A stretch of DNA of 40,108 bases from Okeania sp. KiyG1 (GCF_014132355.1 NZ_BLZO01000134.1:1-40108), one strand, 5' to 3'. Numbered from the stretch's first letter, positions 26,726 to 35,340 are shown. The notes: a model not told the origin generated them from the letters alone. Numbers and translations: made by a program.

Positions 26726-27493
26726 ATGAATATCTACCAGAACCTAAAGCAAAGTCAACGTCTCAGAATTAGTGATGGCGAAATTTTACCTATCCTCAGT
26801 GGTTGTGAAAATGTTAATCGTCTTTTAGTTTTAATTTGGTCGCAATTAGGTGATTTTGATAATCTGGAATATGCTTGGTGGTTACAACGAGAGTCTGCCA
26901 AGTTGCAAGCTAAAGGGGTGACAATACGGGCAATTGGTATTGGCGATCGCGCTTCTGGTTTGAAATTTTGTGAATATACTGGGTTTCCCACGGAATGTCT
27001 GTTTGTTGACCCAGATGCTCAATTACATCAAGAATTAGAGTTATATCAGGGATTAAGTTTTAAATTCCCTTTGTTAACTATAGGTCAAAGTGCTTGGGTT
27101 AATTTAATGTTAATGTGTGCTGGTATTGGTAGTCCTGGTACTTTAGGGGAGGTGTTTAGAGGTTATCTAGGGGATAAAAAAGCACCTCAATTGATTGGTG
27201 ATGATGAAGTCATTCATGCTAAACCTTTACCACCTCTAAAGGGTTCATTTTTTAAGATGGCAGGTGGAAAAGGTTTTCAACGTCCTTTTGAACTGGCAAC
27301 ACTGAGGTTAAGAAATATGACGGAAGTTCTGAGTAATTGGTCAACTTATGTGCCTAATTCTGCTTATTTGACTCAAAGAGGTGCAACTTTTCTATTTGAT
27401 GATCAGGGGGATTTGCTGTATAAACATTGCGATCGGGGTATCCTGGATTTTGCTTTTAATAAAAGTAATCCTTTATCTTTTGTTTTAGAGTAG
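26726..27493 (+). CDS. AhpC/TSA-like (peroxiredoxin-like) protein without an obvious peroxidatic Cys
   Basis: A 255-aa soluble protein of the thioredoxin-fold AhpC/TSA_2 (PRXL2-like) type found in cyanobacteria. The first beta-alpha unit reads VNRLLVLIWSQLGDFDNLEYAWWLQRESAKLQAKGVTIRAIGIGD (30-75), where active family members have Cys-Pro-x-Cys in the loop; here it is SQLGDFDN, with no Cys. Downstream, KFCEYTGFPTECLFVDPDAQLHQELEL (81-107) matches the usual strand-helix region, and QRGATFLFDDQGDLLYKHCDRGILDFA (217-243) the last strands. So the fold is kept but peroxidase activity through a canonical Cys is doubtful. The function is unknown. It is a single gene, followed within a few bases by heptamer arrays. 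Confidence 0.75.
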   Translation: MNIYQNLKQSQRLRISDGEILPILSGCENVNRLLVLIWSQLGDFDNLEYAWWLQRESAKLQAKGVTIRAIGIGDRASGLKFCEYTGFPTECLFVDPDAQLHQELELYQGLSFKFPLLTIGQSAWVNLMLMCAGIGSPGTLGEVFRGYLGDKKAPQLIGDDEVIHAKPLPPLKGSFFKMAGGKGFQRPFELATLRLRNMTEVLSNWSTYVPNSAYLTQRGATFLFDDQGDLLYKHCDRGILDFAFNKSNPLSFVLE

Positions 27494-27567
27494 GGAATAG
27501 GGAATAGGGAATAGGGAATAGGCAACAGGCAACAGGCAACAGGCAACAGGCAACAGGCAACAGGGAA
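27491..27567. repeat. Two adjoining heptamer arrays (AGGGAAT)n and (CAACAGG)n
   Basis: About four units of the first heptamer run into about six of the second, starting at the stop codon of the peroxiredoxin-like gene. Confidence 0.9.
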
Positions 27568-27604
27568 AAACATTTCCCTGTCTGAGGTTCATTTGTACAG
27601 AAAT

Positions 27605-27657
27605 TATCAATTCTTTCCCCCTACTCCCTCTTTTCTGGAGATGTCTAAAGTTTAATT
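27605..27657 (-). mobile_element. MITE fragment, GACATCTCC-end family
   Basis: Read on the minus strand it starts TAGACATCTCCAGAAAAGAGG, then GAGTAGGGGGAAAGAATTGATAA, the family's left half. The other half is missing. Confidence 0.6.
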
Positions 27658-27665
27658 GTCAAGTA

Positions 27666-27992
27666 TCAAAGAGCGATCGCTGTCTCAATATCTTGATTTT
27701 CTCCATTACGAGAACGAAGGTGTAAAGTAATTTCTATATCAAGTCGTTTGAGAAAATTAAGTAGTTTCCCTTCACTATACCTTTGAAATTCTCCATTCAT
27801 CAAATAAGATACTTCTGGTTGAGAAATACCCAGAATTTCACTAATTTCATCCTGTTTAAGATGGCGTTGCTTCAACAAACGTATTACCTGAATACCTATT
27901 TTTCCTCGTGTAAAAAGTTCGTCGGCATCGTCCAAACCAAGATCGGCAAATACATTACCACTACTTTCTTCAAAAATTTGCTCTTGTATCAT
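27666..27992 (-). CDS. XRE/HigA-like helix-turn-helix antitoxin-type regulator
   Basis: A 108-aa protein from ATG 27992. The N-terminal part EESSGNVFADLGLDDADELFTRGKIGIQVIRLLKQR is the hallmark of the HTH_37/COG5606 antitoxin-like family, followed by the helix-turn-helix LKQDEISEILGISQPEVSYLMNGEFQRYSEGKLLNFLKRL (45-84) and a short tail. Family members repress their own operon and usually follow a RelE/Gp49-like toxin gene. Here the ATG overlaps the TGA of a tiny upstream ORF (ATGA), so translation is probably coupled. The longer in-frame extension upstream is not needed. No full toxin gene is present, so this may be the surviving half of a toxin-antitoxin pair or a free regulator. The ribosome site is weak. 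Confidence 0.85.
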   Translation of the reverse strand: MIQEQIFEESSGNVFADLGLDDADELFTRGKIGIQVIRLLKQRHLKQDEISEILGISQPEVSYLMNGEFQRYSEGKLLNFLKRLDIEITLHLRSRNGENQDIETAIAL

Positions 27993-28186
27993 TTTTGTTT
28001 CTTCTTTATTACTGCATCTTGATAACGTTGTTTGATATGACTCAAAACTTCCCTCTCTCCCAACACCTCCCACACTTGTTTTACATCAAAGGTAAATAAA
28101 ATATCTCCATCTCCCCTCTTCCTTCTTCCCTCTTCCTTCTTCCTTCTTCCCTCTTCCTTCTTCCTTCTGCTACAACCCATCACCAA
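27989..28186 (-). CDS. Small ORF coupled to the XRE regulator (possible 3' remnant of its partner)
   Basis: A 65-codon frame whose TGA overlaps the XRE ATG by the ATGA arrangement. The first ~27 codons lie in a heptamer array and give a low-complexity RRKKEEGRRKKEEGRRK stretch. The rest, DILFTFDVKQVWEVLGEREVLSHIKQRYQDAV, has normal composition and looks like real protein. I do not recognise it as RelE, Gp49 or BrnT. The likely reading is that an original partner gene lost its 5' part to repeat expansion next to the CHAT gene, whose stop it overlaps. Alternatively it is a short leader peptide. Confidence 0.4.
   Translation of the reverse strand: MVMGCSRRKKEEGRRKKEEGRRKRGDGDILFTFDVKQVWEVLGEREVLSHIKQRYQDAVIKKKQK
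28103..28166. repeat. Heptamer array (TTCCTTC/TTCCCTC)n
   Basis: About nine 7-bp pyrimidine units lie immediately downstream of the CHAT gene stop and run into the coupled small ORF. Confidence 0.85.
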
Positions 28187-30986
28187 TCAAAATAAATGGT
28201 GCCCAATAATAAGGATGCCTCAACCTTTTTGCCTCTTCTTGATTAATATTTCCATTTATCAAAGCTAGCTGTGCTTTCCGCAATGCTTCTGCTTTTGTCA
28301 TATTGCCTGTTTTCAAAGCTCGATAAAAATTAATCATCAGTACTTGCGTTCCCAGATCGTCAACTTGCCACAAACTTGCCAGAGATGTTTTTACCCCTGC
28401 ACGTTGCATTTGATAACCCAACCCTAAAATTTCTGAACCATCTTCTAGAATGCCACCTACTCCTGTTCGACAAGCACTCAAAACAGCCAAATCAATATTA
28501 GGTAAGGATAAGTTGGTAATTTCCCGCAAAGTTAAACGACTGCCATCACCAAATAAAATAAAAGAATCTTCTGGTTGCCCATTGACAAAATCTGCATGGG
28601 TGGCAAAATGTAGAATATTGTACTTATTAACCCGTGAAATAATTTCATTCCAATTGAAGGCTTCATTCAGTAGTTTTGTAGTGTTAGGAATCATTTTGGC
28701 TAAGGTCTCTACTTCTTGTCCGGCAAATTTTAATCCTGAGAATCTAAATTCTCTAGAACCCACAATAAATTTATAGTTTCCTTGACTAAAAGCTGCGGCT
28801 AATACTCGAAGTTTACCTAGAGGTTTACTGTTAAAATTAGTCAGACTTGCTGCGGTAATATTGTTGATATTAAACCGTTCTATTAACCATTTTTTTCCAT
28901 CATATAAAGCTGCTATTGGAATATAACGCAATAAACCATCAGGAGCATAAATAATAGTTTTAGTTTGCGCTAAAAATAGCTCTATCTCTAAAGGCTCTAT
29001 TAACCATTTGTATAGCTGTTGACCTGTGGTTTGTGCTATCTCGTTGCTAGTTATTTTTCTCGGGTATGTCAAAGCTGCTCTCAAGCCAAGAATTGCATCT
29101 TTTAACTGTGTTTTATTAATCGGAATTGAACGATGTATTGGCAATCCTTTACTTCTGACTAATACTAATTCTATCCTATCATCTAAAATTAAGGGATAAA
29201 GTAGTACAGCATTCTGCTTCATTTTGAGGATATTTTGTAATCTACTTAGATTGGTAATATCTATACTTTCTCCATCAGTTTTTTGCTTTAGTTCCTGTAT
29301 AATTTTGACTATATTTTCGTTGGAAATAAAGTTATGAAATTCTGCTTCTATCTGCTGTTGTTCTGCTTCTAGATCGATAATACGTTGTTGTTGAGCTTTC
29401 GACCTATCTGTGGGTGATATATTCTGTAAATCTGTGAGTTCTTTGTTCACTTGTACCGCTTTATCTTGGATAGCGGTATAGTTATCCAATATTTTTTGTT
29501 CTTGAGGTAATAATTCTATTCCCACAGAAGTTTGGTTATTACCTTCTACATTGTTGAGGTAATTTTCTAGTTCTTGAACTTTCAATAAATCTAAAACCTG
29601 TTGAGCTTCGGCGACTCTGTTTTGCTGTAATAATAAATCTGCTAAACGACGATAAGTATCAGCAATTTTTTCGGCATAAGATTGTCGTTTATCTAGGGGA
29701 AAATTTTGTAAATCTTGCCGAATTTCTTCTGTGACATTGACAGAGCGCTTATACAAAATAATGGCTAATTCTGGCTGTTTTTCTGCAACTAATAAATCTC
29801 CAATATTACTTAAAGTTATTCTTTCACTAGCGCGATCGCCTACATTTCTTTGAATAGTTAAAGCTTGGCGATAGTAGTCTTCTGCTCGGGTATATTCTTT
29901 GAGGCTTGTATAAACTGTTCCCAGGCTATCTAAGATATGCCCTTCTTCTGTTTTATTACCTATTTCCTGGAAAATTGTTAATGCTTGGTGCAAATATTCT
30001 AGTGCTTTTTGATATTCGCCTTTTTGGTCATAAACTAAGCCGATATTATTCAGACTTTGCCCTATTCCTGCTTTGTCATTTATTTGTTCTCTAACTGTTA
30101 AAGCTTGTTGATAAGATGTTAATGCTTGGTCATATTTTTTTTGCAATTTATAGGTAAGGCCAATATTATTTATTGTATTGCCCTCGCCATTTTTATTATT
30201 ATTTGCTTGATATATTTCTAGAGCATTTTGATACCACTCTAAGGATTTTTCATACTGACCTAATTCTTGATAAATTAAGCCAATGTTGTTAGTAACTGCT
30301 GCCTCACCTGGAAAATTTTCTAATTCCTGGAATGTTTGTAGAGCTTGTTGATAATATTCTAATGCTGGAAAATATTGAGCTTGATGTTGATAAACTGCTG
30401 CTATATTATTTTGAGTTCGTCCAACTCTAACTAAATCTCCTAATTCTTGACGTATTTCTAAAGCTTGCTGCAAGTAATTTAAAGCTTGGTCATAATTTCC
30501 CTGGAGAAAATAAATAGCACCAATACTATTTAGACTACTACCAATACCTTGTTTATCATTAATTTCGCGACGTATTTTTAATGCTTGTTGATGATTTTCT
30601 AATGCTTGGGGATAGTCAGTTACTTTTTGATAAGTGGCTCCAATACTGTGAAAGGTTTCACTTATTTTTAAAAGTAAAGATTGAGTCGAATTAGTCGAAT
30701 TATCTGATAATCTGTATAATAATTGGAATATTTCTAAGGCTTTTTGATAAACTTCTAAAGCTGCCTGATATTGACCATCATTGTAGAGCTGTTCACCTTG
30801 TTGATAAAGTGCTTCTGCTTCAGTTTGTTCTGGAGTTTGAGATATTAGCTGATTTTGAGGTTGGTCAGCATTTAATATTTGAGGAAATACTGTTTCGTAG
30901 CATAAGTAAAAAGTTAAACTCAAGCAGCAGATTAGAAAAAAATTTATGAGTCTTTTAATTACTCTTATTCCACTACTTTTAAACAT
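28170..30986 (-). CDS. Membrane-anchored or secreted TPR-CHAT protein
   Basis: A 938-aa protein. Residues 9-30 form one hydrophobic segment (LINFFLICCLSLTFYLCYETV), a signal or anchor. From about 57 to 420 there are ~9 tetratricopeptide repeats with the motif ALEYYQQALQIFQE...GQSLNNIGLVY, then a coiled-coil region (about 460-580). A C-terminal CHAT (caspase HetF-associated with TPRs) domain runs from about 620, with His797 in HFATHADF and Cys839 in LSACRTGVGG as the caspase-like dyad, plus the ending WAPFILIGDG typical of the family. The dyad is intact, so peptidase activity is possible; the target is unknown. Related cyanobacterial proteins are abundant and HetF acts in cell differentiation. 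No obvious partner cassette (gasdermin, effector) lies beside it. A small exported TPR protein on the same strand lies 0.84 kb upstream, with repeats between. Confidence 0.92.
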   Translation of the reverse strand: MFKSSGIRVIKRLINFFLICCLSLTFYLCYETVFPQILNADQPQNQLISQTPEQTEAEALYQQGEQLYNDGQYQAALEVYQKALEIFQLLYRLSDNSTNSTQSLLLKISETFHSIGATYQKVTDYPQALENHQQALKIRREINDKQGIGSSLNSIGAIYFLQGNYDQALNYLQQALEIRQELGDLVRVGRTQNNIAAVYQHQAQYFPALEYYQQALQTFQELENFPGEAAVTNNIGLIYQELGQYEKSLEWYQNALEIYQANNNKNGEGNTINNIGLTYKLQKKYDQALTSYQQALTVREQINDKAGIGQSLNNIGLVYDQKGEYQKALEYLHQALTIFQEIGNKTEEGHILDSLGTVYTSLKEYTRAEDYYRQALTIQRNVGDRASERITLSNIGDLLVAEKQPELAIILYKRSVNVTEEIRQDLQNFPLDKRQSYAEKIADTYRRLADLLLQQNRVAEAQQVLDLLKVQELENYLNNVEGNNQTSVGIELLPQEQKILDNYTAIQDKAVQVNKELTDLQNISPTDRSKAQQQRIIDLEAEQQQIEAEFHNFISNENIVKIIQELKQKTDGESIDITNLSRLQNILKMKQNAVLLYPLILDDRIELVLVRSKGLPIHRSIPINKTQLKDAILGLRAALTYPRKITSNEIAQTTGQQLYKWLIEPLEIELFLAQTKTIIYAPDGLLRYIPIAALYDGKKWLIERFNINNITAASLTNFNSKPLGKLRVLAAAFSQGNYKFIVGSREFRFSGLKFAGQEVETLAKMIPNTTKLLNEAFNWNEIISRVNKYNILHFATHADFVNGQPEDSFILFGDGSRLTLREITNLSLPNIDLAVLSACRTGVGGILEDGSEILGLGYQMQRAGVKTSLASLWQVDDLGTQVLMINFYRALKTGNMTKAEALRKAQLALINGNINQEEAKRLRHPYYWAPFILIGDGL

Positions 30987-31019
30987 TTTTTCTATTTTTT
31001 ATATATTCAGCTTTAGCAA

Positions 31020-31464
31020 TTACCAAATAATAGGCGATCGCCATAGCGGTTTTCACAAGGCGTGAGGTACACAAACAAGCCTCCTAAATCTCCCTTAAAA
31101 AGCTATCCCTTATAAGGAACTCCTGAAAACCTTGTGGGAAGTAGGGGAGCAGGGGAGTAGGGAGCAGGGGAGAAAGGAGAAAGAATCATTTTAGATAGGA
31201 AAAACTACTTCAGTTATCAAAAAATGTACTTTTTAATGCACTTTTTCTCTGACAAAAACCTTTTAAAGACTTGAACATAACTTGTCTATTTTGTCAATTT
31301 TTATGTTAAGGAAAGATGTTTATAAAGCATAGCTTTTTAAGGGGACTTCCGGTTTCCCCCCTTGTCAAGGGGGGTTAGGGGGGATCTCCGGCAGTGTACC
31401 TCACACTTACTGAGAAATGCTATAAAACTATTACTTAGTTCAATTAATTTATTGGTAAGTCTAT
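31020..31464. other. Gene-free stretch with hairpin-forming repeats
   Basis: GCGTGAGGTACACA near 31070 is answered by GTGTACCTCACACTT at 31395-31409, forming long-distance inverted arms. Between them is a purine-rich GGGGAGCAGGGGAG run (about 31144-31175) and the perfect hairpin CCCCCCTTG-T-CAAGGGGGG at 31356-31374. No ORF is credible. It may be a worn ~330-bp non-autonomous element. Confidence 0.5.
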
Positions 31465-31588
31465 TAGACATCTCGTGATAATAAAAAATAAAATTAATTA
31501 TCGTACTCTTATTCATTAATTCTTTCCGCCTACTCTGTAGAGACGTTGCGTGTAACGTCCCTACTCCCTGTTTTGGTCGAGATGTCTA
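31465..31588 (-). mobile_element. MITE copy, GACATCTCC-end family, with a small inner insertion
   Basis: TAGACATCTCGTGATAATAAAAAATAAAATTAATTATC at one end and GGTCGAGATGTCTA at the other. The middle contains GTAGAGACGTTGCGTGTAACGTC, a short inverted repeat absent from other copies. It lies head-to-tail with the next copy, one base apart. Confidence 0.65.
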
Positions 31589-31589
31589 C

Positions 31590-31817
31590 TAGACATCTAG
31601 TTATAATAAAAAATAAAATCAATTATCCTAAATCAATTACTAATTCTTTACCGAAAAATTGTGGTTTAAAGCCTCCTCTTTTAAGGGGATAATAAAGAAA
31701 ATTTTTCCTGTTCGTCAATCCTCTTAGTTTTAAAGGAGAGGTATTTGTTAATTATTAATTATTAATTATTAATTATTAATTGTTAAACCCCTACTCCCTC
31801 TTTTCTGGAGATGTCTA
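31590..31817 (-). mobile_element. MITE copy, GACATCTCC-end family, enlarged
   Basis: The ends TAGACATCTAGTTATAATAAAA and CTCTTTTCTGGAGATGTCTA are inverted. The interior holds a second repeat, TTTACCGAAAAATTGTGGTTTAAAGCCTCC (related to 6567-6595 and 9610-9632), and a heptamer run (AATTATT)n at 31742-31779. Confidence 0.65.
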
Positions 31818-31829
31818 TTTAAGTTATTC

Positions 31830-32387
31830 TTATTCTTTGTTGCCATCTTCATCAAATAAAAGAGTTACACTACCAGAGTCTCCTTCCCATCCTCTACAAT
31901 ATTCAGTAACATTAAGTCCATCTTTGTTCAGATATTTTTGCCCTGCTGGAGTTCTACATAAATATTTATAAATAATTGTAGCTGTATCGGAATTTCCAAC
32001 TTCTTCAGCTACTGCTACAACTTCCCAATAATAATCCTTAGCTTTCTCACCTTCACCTAGCTTTTCATAAGTTGCCCCTACATAGAATAAAGCACGACCT
32101 TCTGCAAGTAAATCTTCTTGATCTCGTCGTAATTTTAATGCCTGCCGAAATTTTTCTAACGCCTGTTCGTATTCCTCATTTTGATAATGTTTCTCTCCCT
32201 CTTTTAATAGGCTAATTATTTCAGATTCACTATCAGAACTACCATAAGAAACATCCTGAGCAAATACAGGTGAAATTAGTAATTTTTCGCCTGGAAGTAA
32301 TCCCTCAAAGGTAGGGAAACTTAAGGCTAAAGCAGTAGTAATAACTCCCAGATAGTTGATCCAATAACGCATAGATGAATACCTCAA
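31830..32387 (-). CDS. Small exported TPR protein
   Basis: A 185-aa protein. The N-terminus has a hydrophobic stretch (YWINYLGVITTALALSFPTF) followed by LLISPVFAQDVS, consistent with a signal peptide cut after VFA near residue 43. Residues ~57-130 contain two TPR units, EGEKHYQNEEYEQALEKFRQALKLRRD and GRALFYVGATYEKLGEGEKAKDYYWEVVAVAEE. The C-terminal ~45 residues include two Cys (YLCRTPAG, TEYCRGW) that could form a disulfide and end in an acidic tail. A periplasmic protein-protein adaptor is the reasonable guess. Its N-terminal export signal and TPR resemble those of the neighbouring CHAT protein, so they may act in the same place. Confidence 0.75.
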   Translation of the reverse strand: MRYSSMRYWINYLGVITTALALSFPTFEGLLPGEKLLISPVFAQDVSYGSSDSESEIISLLKEGEKHYQNEEYEQALEKFRQALKLRRDQEDLLAEGRALFYVGATYEKLGEGEKAKDYYWEVVAVAEEVGNSDTATIIYKYLCRTPAGQKYLNKDGLNVTEYCRGWEGDSGSVTLLFDEDGNKE

Positions 32388-32904
32388 TAAATCTACTACA
32401 AAATCTTTCTCAAAAATTATGACTGGATAGTAAGACTTTAAATAAACAATACTTTCAAAAATAGCCTCAAAAGATTACATATATAGTAGTCCCTCCAATA
32501 TCAAACATATAGTTTTTTGGTTACAAACTTAACTATTTACCACAGTGGAGAGGTTATGCAAAATTTTAACATTAGGACTTTAGTCAGAAATAGTTCATAA
32601 AAATATAGTCACATAAGACATATCCTTATTTTGCAGGTGTTACCATTTTAGGCAGATTAAGTATAAACTTAAATCTTAATTATTAGCATGAATTTAATTA
32701 GTATGAATAAAGTAACTTTTGATACCAACTACTCTTGATAACTCCTGAATAGTTGAAAATAGATATATTTACTTAGTTTTCTATGTAGAAAAAACTAATA
32801 TAAATTGCCTATATAAAGATTATATATTGACCTTTAAATATAAGCAATACCTCAAGATGCTAGACCTATTTGACTAAAGGAGCGATCGCTTTATCTTAAC
32901 GTTG
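32388..32904. other. A/T-rich intergenic region without recognisable features
   Basis: No ORF, array or clear hairpin is visible. It should contain the promoter of the exported TPR gene near its left end. One HIP1 octamer lies at about 32882-32889. Confidence 0.6.
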
Positions 32905-33283
32905 GTTGAAGACCCGCGCTCTCCCGTAGGGGAACGTCGGGATGTTTGCGCAGCATTCCGTAGGAAAAACCAATCAATCTTACGCTTTTACAGATAATTT
33001 GTTAAAATGTAAATTTTACTTAACCAAAAACCAAGGTTGAGACTACTATCGCTTTTTAATCAAGTCGCCGAGGGGCACTGGTCGATTATTTATCGGACAC
33101 CTCAGAAGCGTGCTTACTGGCAAGCCAGCATTTTCCAGCGAGGTGTCAACCCGCCCTGAGTCATTCCTGTAGGGGCGTTAACGATAGTTATGCGCAAGCT
33201 TTCGGCCGTTCGCCCCTACAGTCTGTTTGAATGATGGATGGGAATCCCGCGCTGTACCGGAGGTCAGCGTCGGGAGGATGTCA
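32905..33283 (+). mobile_element. Internally deleted IS200/IS605-type element (both ends kept)
   Basis: The left-end hairpin GCGCTCTCCCGTAGGGGAACG (about 32915-32935) matches the reverse complement of 4085-4120. From about 33024 the sequence matches the 3' end of the 2714-4033 tnpB: CCAAAAACCAAGGTTGAGA, a ~37-bp deletion, CTATCGCTTTTTAATCAAGTCGCCGAGG, then to the right end GATGGATGGGAATCCCG...CGTCGGGAGGATGTCAA at 33283. Nearly all of tnpB is gone. A 51-bp palindromic insert (33169-33219) sits between the tnpB end and the right-end hairpin. Confidence 0.75.
33169..33219. repeat. Extragenic palindrome (GGGGCGAA family), enlarged copy
   Basis: GTAGGGGCG and CGCCCCTAC arms enclose ~33 bp with TTCGGCCG. 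It interrupts the right end of the deleted IS605-type element. Confidence 0.7.
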
Positions 33284-33296
33284 AATAACACTATTA

Positions 33297-33530
33297 GGAC
33301 TTACGCAGGTGAACCCAGAAACCTGGTTTCTCGTAGACATCTATTGCTTAAAACAACAATTTATCGTAGAAACCGGGTTTCTTTGCGTAATATCAAATCC
33401 GGTAGCATCGGTGTTATTCAGTATTATTGAGATTGTAGGGGCGAATGGCCATTCGCCCCTACGCATTGTATAATAATCAAGGGAATTATATTACTCCGAA
33501 GCCAACGGATTTGATATAAGTCCTGACTAT
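33297..33530. mobile_element. Nested palindromic MITE cluster
   Basis: Outer ends AGGACTTACGCAGG (33297) and ATAAGTCCTGAC (33516-33527) belong to the CAGGACTT family. Inside lie AGAAACCTGGTTTCT and AGAAACCGGGTTTCT (about 33321-33382), then ATATCAAATCCG (33390-33401) facing CGGATTTGATAT (33506-33517). In its centre is the perfect 28-bp palindrome of the GGGGCGAA family at 33435-33462. No coding capacity. Confidence 0.65.
33435..33462. repeat. Perfect 28-bp extragenic palindrome (GGGGCGAA family)
   Basis: Arms GTAGGGGCGAATGG and CCATTCGCCCCTAC are exact complements with no loop base. This is the cleanest of six family members. Confidence 0.9.
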
Positions 33531-33549
33531 AATTCTTTACAAACAGCCT

Positions 33550-35340
33550 CTTAATTGAACTATTGTCCAATAGTATTGAGAGGAAACTGACCAGGTAGCG
33601 ATCGCCTGATTATTCAGCAAACCCTAATTAATTTAACTATTGTCCAATAGTATTGAGAGGAAACTGGCAAGGTAGCGATCGCCTGATTATTCAGAATGAC
33701 TATAATTTAACTATTGTCCAATAGTATTGAGAGGAAACTGACAAGGTAGCGATCGCCTGATTATTCAGTATGACTATAATTTAACTATTGTCCAATAGTA
33801 TTGAGAGGAAACTGGCAAGGTAGCGATCGCCTGATTATTCAGCAAACCCTAATTAATTTAACTATTGTCCAATAGTATTGAGAGGAAACTGACCAGGTAG
33901 CGATCGCCTTGATTATTCAGAATGACTATAATTTAACTATTGTCCAATAGTATTGAGAGGAAACTGACAAGGTAGCGATCGCCTTGATTATTCAGAATGA
34001 CTATAATTTAACTATTGTCCAATAGTATTGAGAGGAAACTGACAAGGTAGCGATCGCCTGATTATTCAGAATGACTATAATTTAACTATTGTCCAATAGT
34101 ATTGAGAGGAAACTGGCAAGGTAGCGATCGCCTGATTATTCAGTATGACTATAATTTAACTATTGTCCAATAGTATTGAGAGGAAACTGGCAAGGTAGCG
34201 ATCGCCTTGATTATTCAGAATGACTATAATTGAACTATTGTCCAATAGTATTGAGAGCAAACTGACCAGGTAGCGATCGCCTTGATTATTCAGAATGACT
34301 ATAATTTAACTATTGTCCAATAGTATTGAGAGGAAACTGACAAGGTAGCGATCGCCTTGATTATTCAGAATGACTATAATTTAACTATTGTCCAATAGTA
34401 TTGAGAGGAAACTGACAAGGTAGCGATCGCCTGATTATTCAGAATGACTATAATTTAACTATTGTCCAATAGTATTGAGAGGAAACTGGCAAGGTAGCGA
34501 TCGCCTGATTATTCAGTATGACTATAATTTAACTATTGTCCAATAGTATTGAGAGGAAACTGGCAAGGTAGCGATCGCCTTGATTATTCAGAATGACTAT
34601 AATTGAACTATTGTCCAATAGTATTGAGAGCAAACTGGCAAGGTAGCGATCGCCTTGATTATTCAGAATGACTATAATTTAACTATTGTCCAATAGTATT
34701 GAGAGCTAACTGACAAGGTAGCGATCGCCTTGATTATTCAGAATGACTATAATTTAACTATTGTCCAATAGTATTGAGAGGAAACTGGCAAGGTAGCGAT
34801 CGCCTGATTATTCAGAATGACTATAATTTAACTATTGTCCAATAGTATTGAGAGGAAACTGGCAAGGTAGCGATCGCCTTGATTATTCAGAATGACTATA
34901 ATTTAACTATTGTCCAATAGTATTGAGAGGAAACTGGCAAGGTAGCGATCGCCTTGATTATTCAGAATGACTATAATTTAACTATTGTCCAATAGTATTG
35001 AGAGGAAACTGGCAAGGTAGCGATCGCCTGATTATTCAGTTTTGGTAATTAATTTAACTATTGTCCAATAGTATTGAGAGGAAACTGACAAGGTAGCGAT
35101 CGCCTTGATTATTCAGAATGACTATAATTTAACTATTGTCCAATAGTATTGAGAGGAAACTGGCAAGGTAGCGATCGCCTGATTATTCAGTATGACTATA
35201 ATTTAACTATTGTCCAATAGTATTGAGAGGAAACTGGCAAGGTAGCGATCGCCTTGATTATTCAGAATGACTATAATTTAACTATTGTCCAATAGTATTG
35301 AGAGGAAACTGGCAAGGTAGCGATCGCCTGATTATTCAGT
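33550..35340. repeat. 24-unit tandem array of 74-77 bp, one HIP1 site per unit
   Basis: AACTATTGTCCAATAG recurs 24 times from 33558 to 35279. Each unit reads through GTATTGAGAGGAAACTG, a short variable spot (ACC, ACA or GCA), AGGTAGCGATCGCCT, GATTATTCAG and a linker (usually AATGACTATAATTT). Each unit has two palindromes: CTATTG-TC-CAATAG and the one around GCGATCGC. Units 7-10 and 12-15 share the same order of variants 373 bp apart, a five-unit duplication. The units are too alike for a CRISPR and there are no spacers. Confidence 0.97.

Noticed and set aside
31356-31374. Rho-independent terminator at CCCCCCTTG-T-CAAGGGGGG
   Set aside because: There is no T-run on either strand after the hairpin; it matches a common extragenic repeat instead.
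33227-33473. 67-aa and 80-aa ORFs over the deleted IS605-type element
   Set aside because: They start in the right-end hairpin and cross unrelated MITEs; no family resemblance.
33550-35340. CRISPR array
   Set aside because: Units of 74-77 bp are nearly identical over their whole length, with no unique spacers and no cas genes nearby.
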